Below, one piece after another: positions 9,061 to 16,426 of a DNA stretch of 64,000 nucleotides. Within the stretch, counting starts at the first letter, position 1. Every line of letters begins with the position of its first letter. Where the stretch lies: assembly GCA_030843315.1 (NCBI GenBank), contig JAUUPT010000001.1:62001-126000 (forward strand), written 5' to 3'. The DNA comes from Bacteroidaceae bacterium (GTDB lineage Bacteria; Bacteroidota; Bacteroidia; Bacteroidales; Bacteroidaceae). The translations under genes and the position numbers were made by a program. The notes below the pieces were generated by a model. It did no database searches and was not told the origin of the DNA. It saw only the letters and a list, made by a program, of their open reading frames with translations.

Positions 9061-9144
9061 TTTATCTTGCATCGTCAGATGTACATCTTAGCCGTCAAGA
9101 TGTATATCTTAACAGCCGAGATTCATATCTTGGCTGCTAAGATA
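9061..9144. repeat. Four tandem 21-bp palindromic units upstream of the HU-like gene
   Basis: ATCTT recurs at 9064, 9085, 9106 and 9127, and AGAT at 9077, 9098, 9119 and 9140, all exactly 21 bp apart. Between them are palindromes, one perfect (AGATGTACATCT, 9077-9088) and others imperfect. Twenty-one bp is two helical turns, so all units face the same side of the DNA. They lie 106-189 bp upstream of the HU-like start. The rest of the 8956-9246 gap shows no gene. Confidence 0.75.
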
Positions 9145-9246
9145 CAGTTTATTCCCTATATGAGCAAGCTTTTGTCGTAGGGAGAGAGTATTTTGTTAAG
9201 GGATTGTGACTGTTTCTTTCCCAATGGCTGGCAGGGAAAGATTTTA

Positions 9247-11058
9247 TTACCGCTTCCCGTATAGTTTATCTATCAAGTCCTGCCTGCCTATCCGGCGCAG
9301 TTCATTGATAATGTTCTTGCGTTCTTCCGGCTTGTACCAGAAGAAGAACTGGCGTTGTGCCAGTTTTTCGCGTGGCGTCTTGGCGCTGAATACCGGTTCC
9401 AGGGTATAAGGATGGAAACCGGCGTACCAGGCTTCGGTGGCAACGGTCATCGGGGTGGGGGTGAAGTCCTGCACTTGCTCCAACTGGAAGTCCATGCGCT
9501 TGGTGATGACGGCGAGTTCCGCCATGTCTTCTTCCTTGCAGCCGGGGTGGCTGGAGATGAAGTAGGGGATGAGCTGCTGACGCAGTCCTTCTTCGCGGTT
9601 GATGCGGTCGAATATCTGCTTGAACTCTCCGAACTGGCTGAAGGGGGGCTTGCGCATGATGCTCAGTACACGGTCTGAGGTGTGCTCCGGCGCTACTTTC
9701 AGGCGGCCGCTGACGTGGCGGGCGATGAGTTCGCGGGTATATTCTTGGGTGCTCTTGTTGGTGGCAGGGTCTTTGCTTTGGTGCAGCAGCAGGTCGTAGC
9801 GCACGCCGCTACCGATGAAGGATTTCTTGATGCCGGGCAGGGCGTCTACTGCGTGATAGATGTCCAGCAGCGGGCGATGGTCGGTATTCAGGTTGGGGCA
9901 TACCTTGGGATGGATGCACGACGGGCGTTTGCAGCGGCGGCAGAGCGATTCGTCCCGCCCTTTCATCCGGTACATATTGGCGGACGGTCCGCCCAGGTCG
10001 CTGAGGTAGCCTTTGAAGTCGGGCAGTTCGGTGACGGCTTTCACTTCTTTCAGAATGCTTTCCTTGCTGCGGCTCACGATGAACTTGCCCTGGTGCGCCG
10101 AGATGGTGCAGAAGGCGCAACCGCCGAAGCAGCCGCGGTGCAGGTTGACGGAGAACTTAATCATGTCGTAGGCCGGGATGCGCTTCCCTTTATATTTGGG
10201 ATGGGGCAGGCGGGTGTAGGGCAGGTCGAAGGAATGGTCGAGTTCCGCTTCCGTCAGGGGTGGGTAAGGCGGATTGACGACAACGGTCTGTTTACCTACT
10301 GCTTGCAGGATGCGTGAGGCTGCATATTTATTGCTTTCTTCCTCGATATGGCGGAAGTTGGCGGCTTCTTTCTTCTTGTCTTTCAGGCATTCTTCGTGGG
10401 AGAAGAGGGTGATGTCGTCTTCTTTCGGAGTTATCGCTTCCCGGCTGAGGTAGGCTATCTGCGGGATGTCGGATAGTGATTCGCCTTTTTCCATCTTCTG
10501 TACCAATTCAACGATTGGCTTCTCGCCCATGCCGTATATCAGCAGGTCGGCGCCGCTGTCTACAAGGACGCTGGGGCGCACGCAGTCCTGCCAGTAATCA
10601 TAATGAGTCAGGCGGCGCATGCTTGCCTCGATGCCGCCCAGTACGACGGGGACATCGGGATAGATTTTCTTCAGTATTTGGGTATAGACGATGGAAGGAT
10701 ATTCGGGGCGCATATCCGGACGCGCGTCGGGCGTATAGGCATCATCGCTGCGCAGGCGTCTGTTGGCAGTATATTTGTTGACCATCGAGTCCATGCATCC
10801 GGGGCTGATGCCGAAGAACAAGCGGGGACGTCCCAGTTTCTTGAAGTCGCGTAAGTCGTCGCGCCAGTTGGGTTGGGGGATGATAGCTACGCGCAGTCCT
10901 TCTGCTTCGAGGATGCGTCCTATAACAGCCGCCCCGAAAGAAGGATGATCCACGTAAGCATCACCGCTAAATAAAATTACATCCAATTCGTTCCATCCAC
11001 GAAGCTCTACTTCTTTTTTAGTGGTGGGTAACCAATCAGTCAACCGATACTCTTTCAT
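9247..11058 (-). CDS. ygiQ: YgiQ family radical SAM protein
   Basis: The 603-residue protein has the radical SAM cysteine motif in RGCFGGCAFCTI (Cx3Cx2C), preceded by a B12-binding-like N-terminal domain (DVILFSGDAYVDHPSFG). A second Cys cluster, CRRCKRPSCIHPKVC, follows the radical SAM core start and is a hallmark of the YgiQ/UPF0313 family. The enzyme presumably cleaves S-adenosylmethionine with a [4Fe-4S] cluster; the substrate of the family is unknown to me. It is the third gene of a minus-strand operon with the 104-residue protein and the TusA-like protein (22-base gap). A second -7-like element, TATCTTTG at 11063-11070, sits only five bases before its start codon. Confidence 0.9.
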   Translation of the reverse strand: MKEYRLTDWLPTTKKEVELRGWNELDVILFSGDAYVDHPSFGAAVIGRILEAEGLRVAIIPQPNWRDDLRDFKKLGRPRLFFGISPGCMDSMVNKYTANRRLRSDDAYTPDARPDMRPEYPSIVYTQILKKIYPDVPVVLGGIEASMRRLTHYDYWQDCVRPSVLVDSGADLLIYGMGEKPIVELVQKMEKGESLSDIPQIAYLSREAITPKEDDITLFSHEECLKDKKKEAANFRHIEEESNKYAASRILQAVGKQTVVVNPPYPPLTEAELDHSFDLPYTRLPHPKYKGKRIPAYDMIKFSVNLHRGCFGGCAFCTISAHQGKFIVSRSKESILKEVKAVTELPDFKGYLSDLGGPSANMYRMKGRDESLCRRCKRPSCIHPKVCPNLNTDHRPLLDIYHAVDALPGIKKSFIGSGVRYDLLLHQSKDPATNKSTQEYTRELIARHVSGRLKVAPEHTSDRVLSIMRKPPFSQFGEFKQIFDRINREEGLRQQLIPYFISSHPGCKEEDMAELAVITKRMDFQLEQVQDFTPTPMTVATEAWYAGFHPYTLEPVFSAKTPREKLAQRQFFFWYKPEERKNIINELRRIGRQDLIDKLYGKR

Positions 11059-11080
11059 GCCGCAAAGATAGAGAATAAAA

Positions 11081-11293
11081 TTATACCGTAAACTGTAATG
11101 TCATTTGTTCTCCGTCGTAAATCTCACGGAAACCGATTTGCTGTTCGGCGAGGTACTCTTTCAGGTCGTTGAAAGCAGTGGCATCGTCCATAATGATTTC
11201 CAGCTTTTCTCCCTTTGGTGCTTCGCACATGGCTTTGACGGCGGGGATGAGCGGACTGTAATTCTTTTGTCCGCAGGTGTCGATGGTTTTCAT
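11081..11293 (-). CDS. TusA/SirA-like small protein lacking the CPxP cysteine
   Basis: The 70-residue protein has the TusA fold pattern: beta strand, DTCGQKNYSPLI, a helix beginning AVKAMCEAP, EKLEIIMDDATA, and a C-terminal strand. Normal TusA carries CPxP, whose Cys transfers sulfur. Here the aligned stretch is NYSP, so the reactive Cys is replaced by Asn. A Cys lies four residues earlier (TCG). It may therefore not be a classical sulfurtransferase. Its ATG (11293) directly abuts the stop of the upstream 104-residue gene, which indicates translational coupling, and ygiQ follows after 22 bases. A link to sulfur or radical chemistry with YgiQ is inference from the operon. Confidence 0.75.
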   Translation of the reverse strand: MKTIDTCGQKNYSPLIPAVKAMCEAPKGEKLEIIMDDATAFNDLKEYLAEQQIGFREIYDGEQMTLQFTV

Positions 11294-11608
11294 TTATTCT
11301 TCTTCTATGGTTTCTTGGGCAGAAAACCATTGCAGATAGAGCTTGATGAGTTGCTGCAATCCGAAGGCCTTCATGTTGTTGTGATAGATAACGTCGATGC
11401 AGAGGTCGAGCAGGTCTTTGCTGTCTTCCTCTTGCGCGGCAATGAGGGAGCGGATGTTCAGTTTCAGTTTCTCGAGCACGTCTTCGTCTACGATGCCGTT
11501 GCTGTCGATGAGATGGCGGAAGAGTCCGTATTTCTCGATGGTGGCAAGGTTTTCTTCTGAAACTTCTAAACTGCGGGTTCCGCTGGGATTGGCTTGTATA
11601 GTGTACAT
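11294..11608 (-). CDS. Conserved small helical protein, function unknown
   Basis: This 104-residue protein is not assigned to a family by me. It has no signal peptide or membrane segment. It is acidic and mainly helical by composition (for example EDVLEKLKLNIRSLIAAQ and DLLDLCIDVIYHNNM), so it is likely cytosolic. The first residues (MYTIQANPSGTRSLEV) may form a short strand. It is the first gene of the operon with the TusA-like protein, whose start codon abuts its stop, and with ygiQ, so the three probably work together. The start is supported by a perfect -7 element at 11652-11659, giving a leader of roughly 37 bases. Confidence 0.65.
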   Translation of the reverse strand: MYTIQANPSGTRSLEVSEENLATIEKYGLFRHLIDSNGIVDEDVLEKLKLNIRSLIAAQEEDSKDLLDLCIDVIYHNNMKAFGLQQLIKLYLQWFSAQETIEEE

Positions 11609-11651
11609 GTTATTTTTATTTTAAAGATTAATACTTGGGTTACTTTAGGAG

Positions 11652-11659
11652 CAAAGATA
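11652..11659 (-). promoter_or_regulatory. -7 element for the 104-aa/TusA-like/ygiQ operon
   Basis: Minus-strand TATCTTTG is a perfect TAnnTTTG, 44 bases upstream of the first start codon. The -33 element is not obvious. Confidence 0.55.
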
Positions 11660-11698
11660 GGATTTATTTTGATTAAGTAAAAGAAAGCCCCGTTGATT

Positions 11699-11728
11699 CT
11701 TGAAGTTACTATCTTTTTTATACTTTTG
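11699..11728 (+). promoter_or_regulatory. Promoter of the GH2 beta-glucuronidase
   Basis: TACTTTTG at 11721-11728 matches TAnnTTTG. CTTG at 11699-11702 is a possible -33 element with an 18-base gap. The predicted transcript start is near 11735, so the leader is about 20 bases to the ATG at 11755. Confidence 0.5.
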
Positions 11729-11754
11729 TGGACCACATATTAATAACAAGTCTT

Positions 11755-13566
11755 ATGAGAACACTCTTGAAAAACGCATTAATTTTCTTCCTGGCCATGA
11801 TGCCGGTCTTGTCCTTCGGACAACAAAATCCCCAGATAATAAATGTCGGTGCACGCCAGACGACATCGCTCGACGGGCAATGGAAAACAATTGTCGACCC
11901 GTTTGAGAACGGCTACTATGACTATCGCCTGAAACCCTATGATGGCGGATATGCCCAGGACAAAACCTATTCCGACAAGACCCAGCTTCAGGAATATGAT
12001 TTTGAAACGGATAAGCTGCTGTTTGTTCCCGGCGACTGGAATACGCAACGCCCGCAACTGTATTATTATGAAGGAACCGTATGGTACCGGAAGCATTTTG
12101 AATATTCCCTGCAACCGGGCAAGCGCCTGTTCGTGAACTTCGGTGCGGCCAATTATGAGGCTATCGTGTGGCTGAACGGCAAACGCCTGGGAATACACAT
12201 CGGTGGATTCACTCCTTTTAATTATGAAATCACCAATCTGCTGAAAGAGGGTACGAACAGTCTGGTGGTGAAGGTGGACAACAAACGCCGTCCCGAAGCC
12301 GTGCCCACGGTGAATGCCGACTGGTGGAACTTTGGCGGCATCACGCGCCCCGTCACTCTGGTGGAGACGCCTTCTACCTATATACGCGACTACTACGTGC
12401 AGTTGAAGAAGAACGACAAGAACATCATCGAAGGCTGGGTGCAACTGGATGGCTCTGCCAAGGAACAGAAGATAACACTGGATATCCCCGAACTGAAAGT
12501 GAAGAAGGAAGTGACTACCGATGCCAACGGGCGTGCTGCCTTCGAGGTAAAGACCAAACCTGTGCTTTGGACGCCGGAGAATCCGAAACTGTATGCCGTG
12601 AACCTTTCTTCCGAGACAGATAAGGTATCGGATGAAGTCGGTTTCCGCACCATCCGCACGGAAGGCACCAAGATATTGCTGAATGACAAGGAAATCTTCT
12701 GCAGGGGCATCAGCATCCACGAAGAGACTCCTTATTATAGCGGCCGTGCCTATTCAAGAGACCATGCCCACACCTTGCTGAGTTGGGCAAAGGAGTTGGG
12801 CTGCAACTTCGTCCGCCTGGCACACTATCCGCACAATGAAGAGATGGTTCGTGAAGCCGAGCGCATGGGATTCCTGGTGTGGTCGGAGATTCCGGTTTAC
12901 TGGACGATTCATTGGGATAATAAAGATACGTATCAGAATGCCGAGCAGCAACTGTGCGATATGATTGACCGTGACAAGAACCGCTGCAATGTCATTATCT
13001 GGTCCATCGCCAACGAAACTCCCCACAGCGATTCCCGCCTGACGTTCCTTACCAATCTGGCAAACAAAGCACGGAGCTTGGACAATGTCCGCCTGATTGG
13101 TGCAGCGATGGAGAAGGAAGAAGTGCAACCGGGAGTGATGACAGTAAATGATCCGCTGGGCGACTTGCTGGATATTATCAGCTTCAACGAATATGTGGGA
13201 TGGTATGACGGTGACACGGAGAAGTGCGACCGGGTGAACTGGACGTTCAATGCTCAGAAGCCGGTATTCATCAGTGAGTTGGGTGGCGGTGCGCTCTACG
13301 GACGTCACGGCGCTAAGAACGAACGCTTCACGGAAGAATATCAGGAAGATCTTTATATTCATCACGTGGAAATGCTGAAACGTATTCCCGGATTGGCGGG
13401 TACTACACCGTGGATATTGAAAGACTTCCGTTCTCCACGCCGCCATGTGCCGGAGATACAGGACGACTTCAACCGTAAGGGATTGGTTTCGGACAAGGGA
13501 CAGAAGAAGAAAGCATTCTTTGTGCTACAGAAGTGGTATAAGGAGTTGGAAGAGACTTATAAATAA
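11755..13566 (+). CDS. GH2 beta-glucuronidase-like glycosidase, secreted
   Basis: The signal peptide (LIFFLAMMPVLSFG) suggests periplasmic location. Sandwich, immunoglobulin-like and TIM-barrel domains follow in GH2 order in a 603-residue protein. The acid/base is Glu421 in WSIANETPHSD and the nucleophile Glu508 in FISELGGG. Near the C-terminus FNRKGLVSD carries the NxK pair (Asn573, Lys575) that binds the uronate carboxylate in beta-glucuronidases, so activity on glucuronides or galacturonides is predicted. I chose the ATG at 11755 because the -7 element lies at 11721-11728 and the signal peptide starts there; an earlier in-frame ATG at 11728 overlaps the promoter. The gene stands alone and converges with the GH3 gene across a shared terminator. 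Confidence 0.88.
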   Translation: MRTLLKNALIFFLAMMPVLSFGQQNPQIINVGARQTTSLDGQWKTIVDPFENGYYDYRLKPYDGGYAQDKTYSDKTQLQEYDFETDKLLFVPGDWNTQRPQLYYYEGTVWYRKHFEYSLQPGKRLFVNFGAANYEAIVWLNGKRLGIHIGGFTPFNYEITNLLKEGTNSLVVKVDNKRRPEAVPTVNADWWNFGGITRPVTLVETPSTYIRDYYVQLKKNDKNIIEGWVQLDGSAKEQKITLDIPELKVKKEVTTDANGRAAFEVKTKPVLWTPENPKLYAVNLSSETDKVSDEVGFRTIRTEGTKILLNDKEIFCRGISIHEETPYYSGRAYSRDHAHTLLSWAKELGCNFVRLAHYPHNEEMVREAERMGFLVWSEIPVYWTIHWDNKDTYQNAEQQLCDMIDRDKNRCNVIIWSIANETPHSDSRLTFLTNLANKARSLDNVRLIGAAMEKEEVQPGVMTVNDPLGDLLDIISFNEYVGWYDGDTEKCDRVNWTFNAQKPVFISELGGGALYGRHGAKNERFTEEYQEDLYIHHVEMLKRIPGLAGTTPWILKDFRSPRRHVPEIQDDFNRKGLVSDKGQKKKAFFVLQKWYKELEETYK

Positions 13567-13572
13567 GAACAT

Positions 13573-13617
13573 AAAAAAAGACTCCTCTTACAATAACTGT
13601 AAGAGGAGTCTTTTTTT
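13573..13617. terminator. Bidirectional intrinsic terminator between GH2 and GH3
   Basis: GACTCCTCTTAC pairs perfectly with GTAAGAGGAGTC around the loop AATAACT. A-tract before and T-tract after (each 7) let it end both the plus GH2 and the minus GH3 transcripts. Confidence 0.92.
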
Positions 13618-13618
13618 A

Positions 13619-16177
13619 TTATTTAATAGTGACCGGTAATACTTTTAAATCTTCCAGTCGGGAGCTTCCGCCATACAGCAACTCGTAGTTTCCTGCTACG
13701 GGGTGCATCGTATTGGTATTCGTATCAAACCATTCAAAGCTTTCATCCGTCAGGCTGATGCAGACATCCTGTTTCTGACCGGCATCCAACTTCACACGCT
13801 TGAATCCGCGCAGTGTACGTTGCGGAGCATCTTTATCTCCGGGCTTGCGCAAATAAACTTGTATCACTTCTTCGCCTTCACGCTTCCCTGTATTGGTTAC
13901 GGGAATGTAAAGCAACATATCATTCTTGGCATTGTCGGCACGATAGATGTGTGCATCACCGTATGCAAAGGTGGTGTAGCTCAAACCATAACCGAAGGGG
14001 AACAAAGGTGCATCCGTGAAGTAACGGTAAGTTCTGCCCTTCATGGAATAATCTTCAAAGTCGGGCAGCTGCTCGGTGTTCTTATAGAACGTGATAGGCA
14101 AGCGACCGGCTGGATTGTATTCACCGAAGAGTACATCGGCTACCGCTGTACCACCGGCTTGTCCCGGATACCATGCTTGGAGGATAGCCTCGCATCTCTC
14201 GCTTTCGGGCGTCAGTGCAATGGCAGAACCTGAATAGTTGACGAATATCACTTTCTTGCCTGCATCTACCAGTGCCTTTACCAATGAACGCTGTATTTCG
14301 GGTAATTCGATGCTGGTGCGGTCGCCTCCCTTGAATCCGGGGATGGTAACCGGCATTTCCTCACCTTCCAAGGCAGGAGAGATACCTCCGGCAAAGATAA
14401 CGACATCTGCGTCCTTCACCTTGTCGACAGCTGCCTGAAGATTCATCGGAACAATAGCTCCCATATCGAATTGCAGGGATGTATTACCATTGATATATGC
14501 GAAGTCGATTTCGATATCATAAGATTTACCCTTCTGGGCTTTCAGTGTATAGATGTCTGTCTCTTGGCGTATGTTTCTTCGTTTGTCAACCACTTTTCCG
14601 TTGATTTTCAGTTGTACATCGCCATCGGCGCGGAAGCGGAAAGCAACATTGCCCGACTTGCTGGGGCGGAAAGTTGTTTTATAAACTCCCGAGAAATCGC
14701 GGATATTCACACCTGTGGCAAATGTCGTTGCCCCCATGGTAGTGAACTTGAAAGGAGTGGTGATGAATACTTTGGCAGCCGGAGCGCCTTCAGCCTTAAC
14801 ATTGTTCCAGTATTCTGCCTGGAAACCGGGCTTGCCATTGAAGCTACATTCATGGAACAAGCTCTGTACCGTTTGATTTGTGGTGTGGTCGCAACCCGGT
14901 TCGTAAATAATCCGGCTATCCGGCAGCTTGGCACGAATACCTTCTAATAAGGTAACGGTATGGGAAGGGAAACCATTGTAGTTGCCCCACTGCATCACGG
15001 AGTCGTTGGCGTTAGGACCCATTACGGCTACAGTCAGATTCTTATCCAAAGGCAAGATGTTATCCTTGTTCTGTAACAGTACGATTGACTCCCGTGCCAT
15101 GCGCAGTGCCAGGTCCTGATGAGGCTTGCTGTTGACTACCGAGTAGGGGATAGGCCAGGCGTTTCCGTTGTCCATCTCGCCCAGTTGGTATCTGGCAGTG
15201 AGCAGGCGCAGCAATGAGGCATCGATGCGTGCTTCGTCAATCAAACCTTCTTTTACGGCTTCCGTCAGATGCCCGAATTCCGGTCCGCACTCCAGGTCGG
15301 TTCCGTTCCATACGGCACTGGCAGAGGCGTGCGCAGCATCGGGATGGGTCTGGTGGGCATTGGGGCGATAGAAGTCGGAGATTGCCCAACAGTCGGAAAC
15401 CACCAGGCCTTTATAACCCCATTCATCGCGCAATATTTGCGTCAGTAACCGGTTGCTTCCGCAGCAAGGATCCCCTTCAAAGCGGTTGTAGGCACACATC
15501 ACCTCTCTCACCTGTGCTTTCTGCACAAGCTCTTTGAATGCGGGCAGATAGGTTTCCCACAAATCGCGCGGGTCGATGTCTTTGGCATCGAAGCTGTGGC
15601 GGTTCCATTCCGGGCCGGAGTGTACGGCGAAATGCTTGGCACATGCGTGAAGCTTGTCATACTCGGCATCTTCCGGGCCCTGCAATCCTCTTACTACGGA
15701 TACTCCCATACGGCCGGTCAGATAGGGATCTTCACCGTAGGTTTCCTGTCCGCGTCCCCAGCGAGGATCACGGAAGATGTTCACGTTCGGAGTCCAAAAG
15801 GTCAGTCCCTGATAAATTTTCAAACCGCCGTTCTTGGAGAATTCCGTAGACTTGGCGCGTGCCTCGTCCGATACGGCTGTAAATGCCTGATAAAGCAGAT
15901 CGTCATTGAACGATGCACCCATACCGATGGCTTGCGGGAAAACAGTGGCGATGCCTGCGCGTCCTACGCCGTGCAATGCTTCGCTCCACCAGTCGTAGGC
16001 TTTAATGCCCAGTCGCGGGATGGCGGGAGAACTGTTTTGCATCAAAGCTACTTTCTCATCCAGGGTGAGTTGCCCTAATAAGATTTGCGCGCGTTGTTCT
16101 GCCAACGTGCGTTGTCCGAATACAGCAGAACTACAATACAGGACTGCTGCCAATAAATAGAATTTCTTTTTATTCAT
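13619..16177 (-). CDS. GH3 beta-glycosidase with inserted PA14 domain
   Basis: The 852-residue protein has a signal peptide (LLAAVLYCSSAVFG) and acts on beta-linked sugars outside the cytosol. The GH3 barrel has the family signature around KHFAVHSGPEWNRH and the nucleophile Asp262 in GLVVSDCW. The second alpha/beta domain is interrupted near residues 450-580 by a PA14 segment (KSGNVAFRFRADGDVQLKIN), which shapes the active site and binds sugar. A fibronectin-III-like C-terminal domain (GEEVIQVYLRKPGD) follows. The subfamily (with PCCGS) includes beta-xylosidases and beta-glucosidases, so the exact substrate is open. A consensus-like promoter and three 21-bp-phased GTTACAT repeats lie upstream, suggesting substrate-dependent activation. 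Confidence 0.88.
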   Translation of the reverse strand: MNKKKFYLLAAVLYCSSAVFGQRTLAEQRAQILLGQLTLDEKVALMQNSSPAIPRLGIKAYDWWSEALHGVGRAGIATVFPQAIGMGASFNDDLLYQAFTAVSDEARAKSTEFSKNGGLKIYQGLTFWTPNVNIFRDPRWGRGQETYGEDPYLTGRMGVSVVRGLQGPEDAEYDKLHACAKHFAVHSGPEWNRHSFDAKDIDPRDLWETYLPAFKELVQKAQVREVMCAYNRFEGDPCCGSNRLLTQILRDEWGYKGLVVSDCWAISDFYRPNAHQTHPDAAHASASAVWNGTDLECGPEFGHLTEAVKEGLIDEARIDASLLRLLTARYQLGEMDNGNAWPIPYSVVNSKPHQDLALRMARESIVLLQNKDNILPLDKNLTVAVMGPNANDSVMQWGNYNGFPSHTVTLLEGIRAKLPDSRIIYEPGCDHTTNQTVQSLFHECSFNGKPGFQAEYWNNVKAEGAPAAKVFITTPFKFTTMGATTFATGVNIRDFSGVYKTTFRPSKSGNVAFRFRADGDVQLKINGKVVDKRRNIRQETDIYTLKAQKGKSYDIEIDFAYINGNTSLQFDMGAIVPMNLQAAVDKVKDADVVIFAGGISPALEGEEMPVTIPGFKGGDRTSIELPEIQRSLVKALVDAGKKVIFVNYSGSAIALTPESERCEAILQAWYPGQAGGTAVADVLFGEYNPAGRLPITFYKNTEQLPDFEDYSMKGRTYRYFTDAPLFPFGYGLSYTTFAYGDAHIYRADNAKNDMLLYIPVTNTGKREGEEVIQVYLRKPGDKDAPQRTLRGFKRVKLDAGQKQDVCISLTDESFEWFDTNTNTMHPVAGNYELLYGGSSRLEDLKVLPVTIK

Positions 16178-16220
16178 GTGTTTTTTCTCTTGATATAATG
16201 ATTATACAATATTTCTGCTG

Positions 16221-16251
16221 TAAAAGTAGCTTATAATTTGTATTTATGAAA
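16221..16251 (-). promoter_or_regulatory. Promoter of the GH3 gene
   Basis: On the minus strand, TTTC at 16248-16251 (-33) and TACTTTTA at 16221-16228 (-7, one mismatch) are separated by 19 bases. The weak -7 fits an activator-dependent promoter. Confidence 0.45.
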
Positions 16252-16280
16252 GTCTGTTTGCTTCATATCCTTATGCCAGC

Positions 16281-16329
16281 GTTACATATCGTTTCTGTTA
16301 GGTTACATCTATCTTTGGTGAGGTTACAT
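16281..16329. repeat. Three direct GTTACAT repeats with 21-bp period
   Basis: GTTACAT occurs at 16281, 16302 and 16323, exactly 21 bp apart. The last two share GGTTACATC. They lie 30-80 bp upstream of the GH3 -33 element, a normal place for activator half-sites on one DNA face. They are candidate operators for a regulator encoded elsewhere. Confidence 0.65.
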
Positions 16330-16357
16330 CGGGGGAAACAGGAAGAGAAAATGCCTG

Positions 16358-16404
16358 AAAAAAAGGCTGCACCCGAATGGATTCTGTTCCATTCCGATGC
16401 AGCC
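16358..16404 (-). terminator. Intrinsic terminator of the NagB-like/PIG-L gene
   Basis: CCATTCCGATGCAGCC (16389-16404) pairs with GGCTGCACCCGAATGG (16365-16380) with two mismatches. On the minus strand a run of seven T follows. Confidence 0.8.
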
Positions 16405-16426
16405 AGCTTAAAGTTTTAACCCGTTA

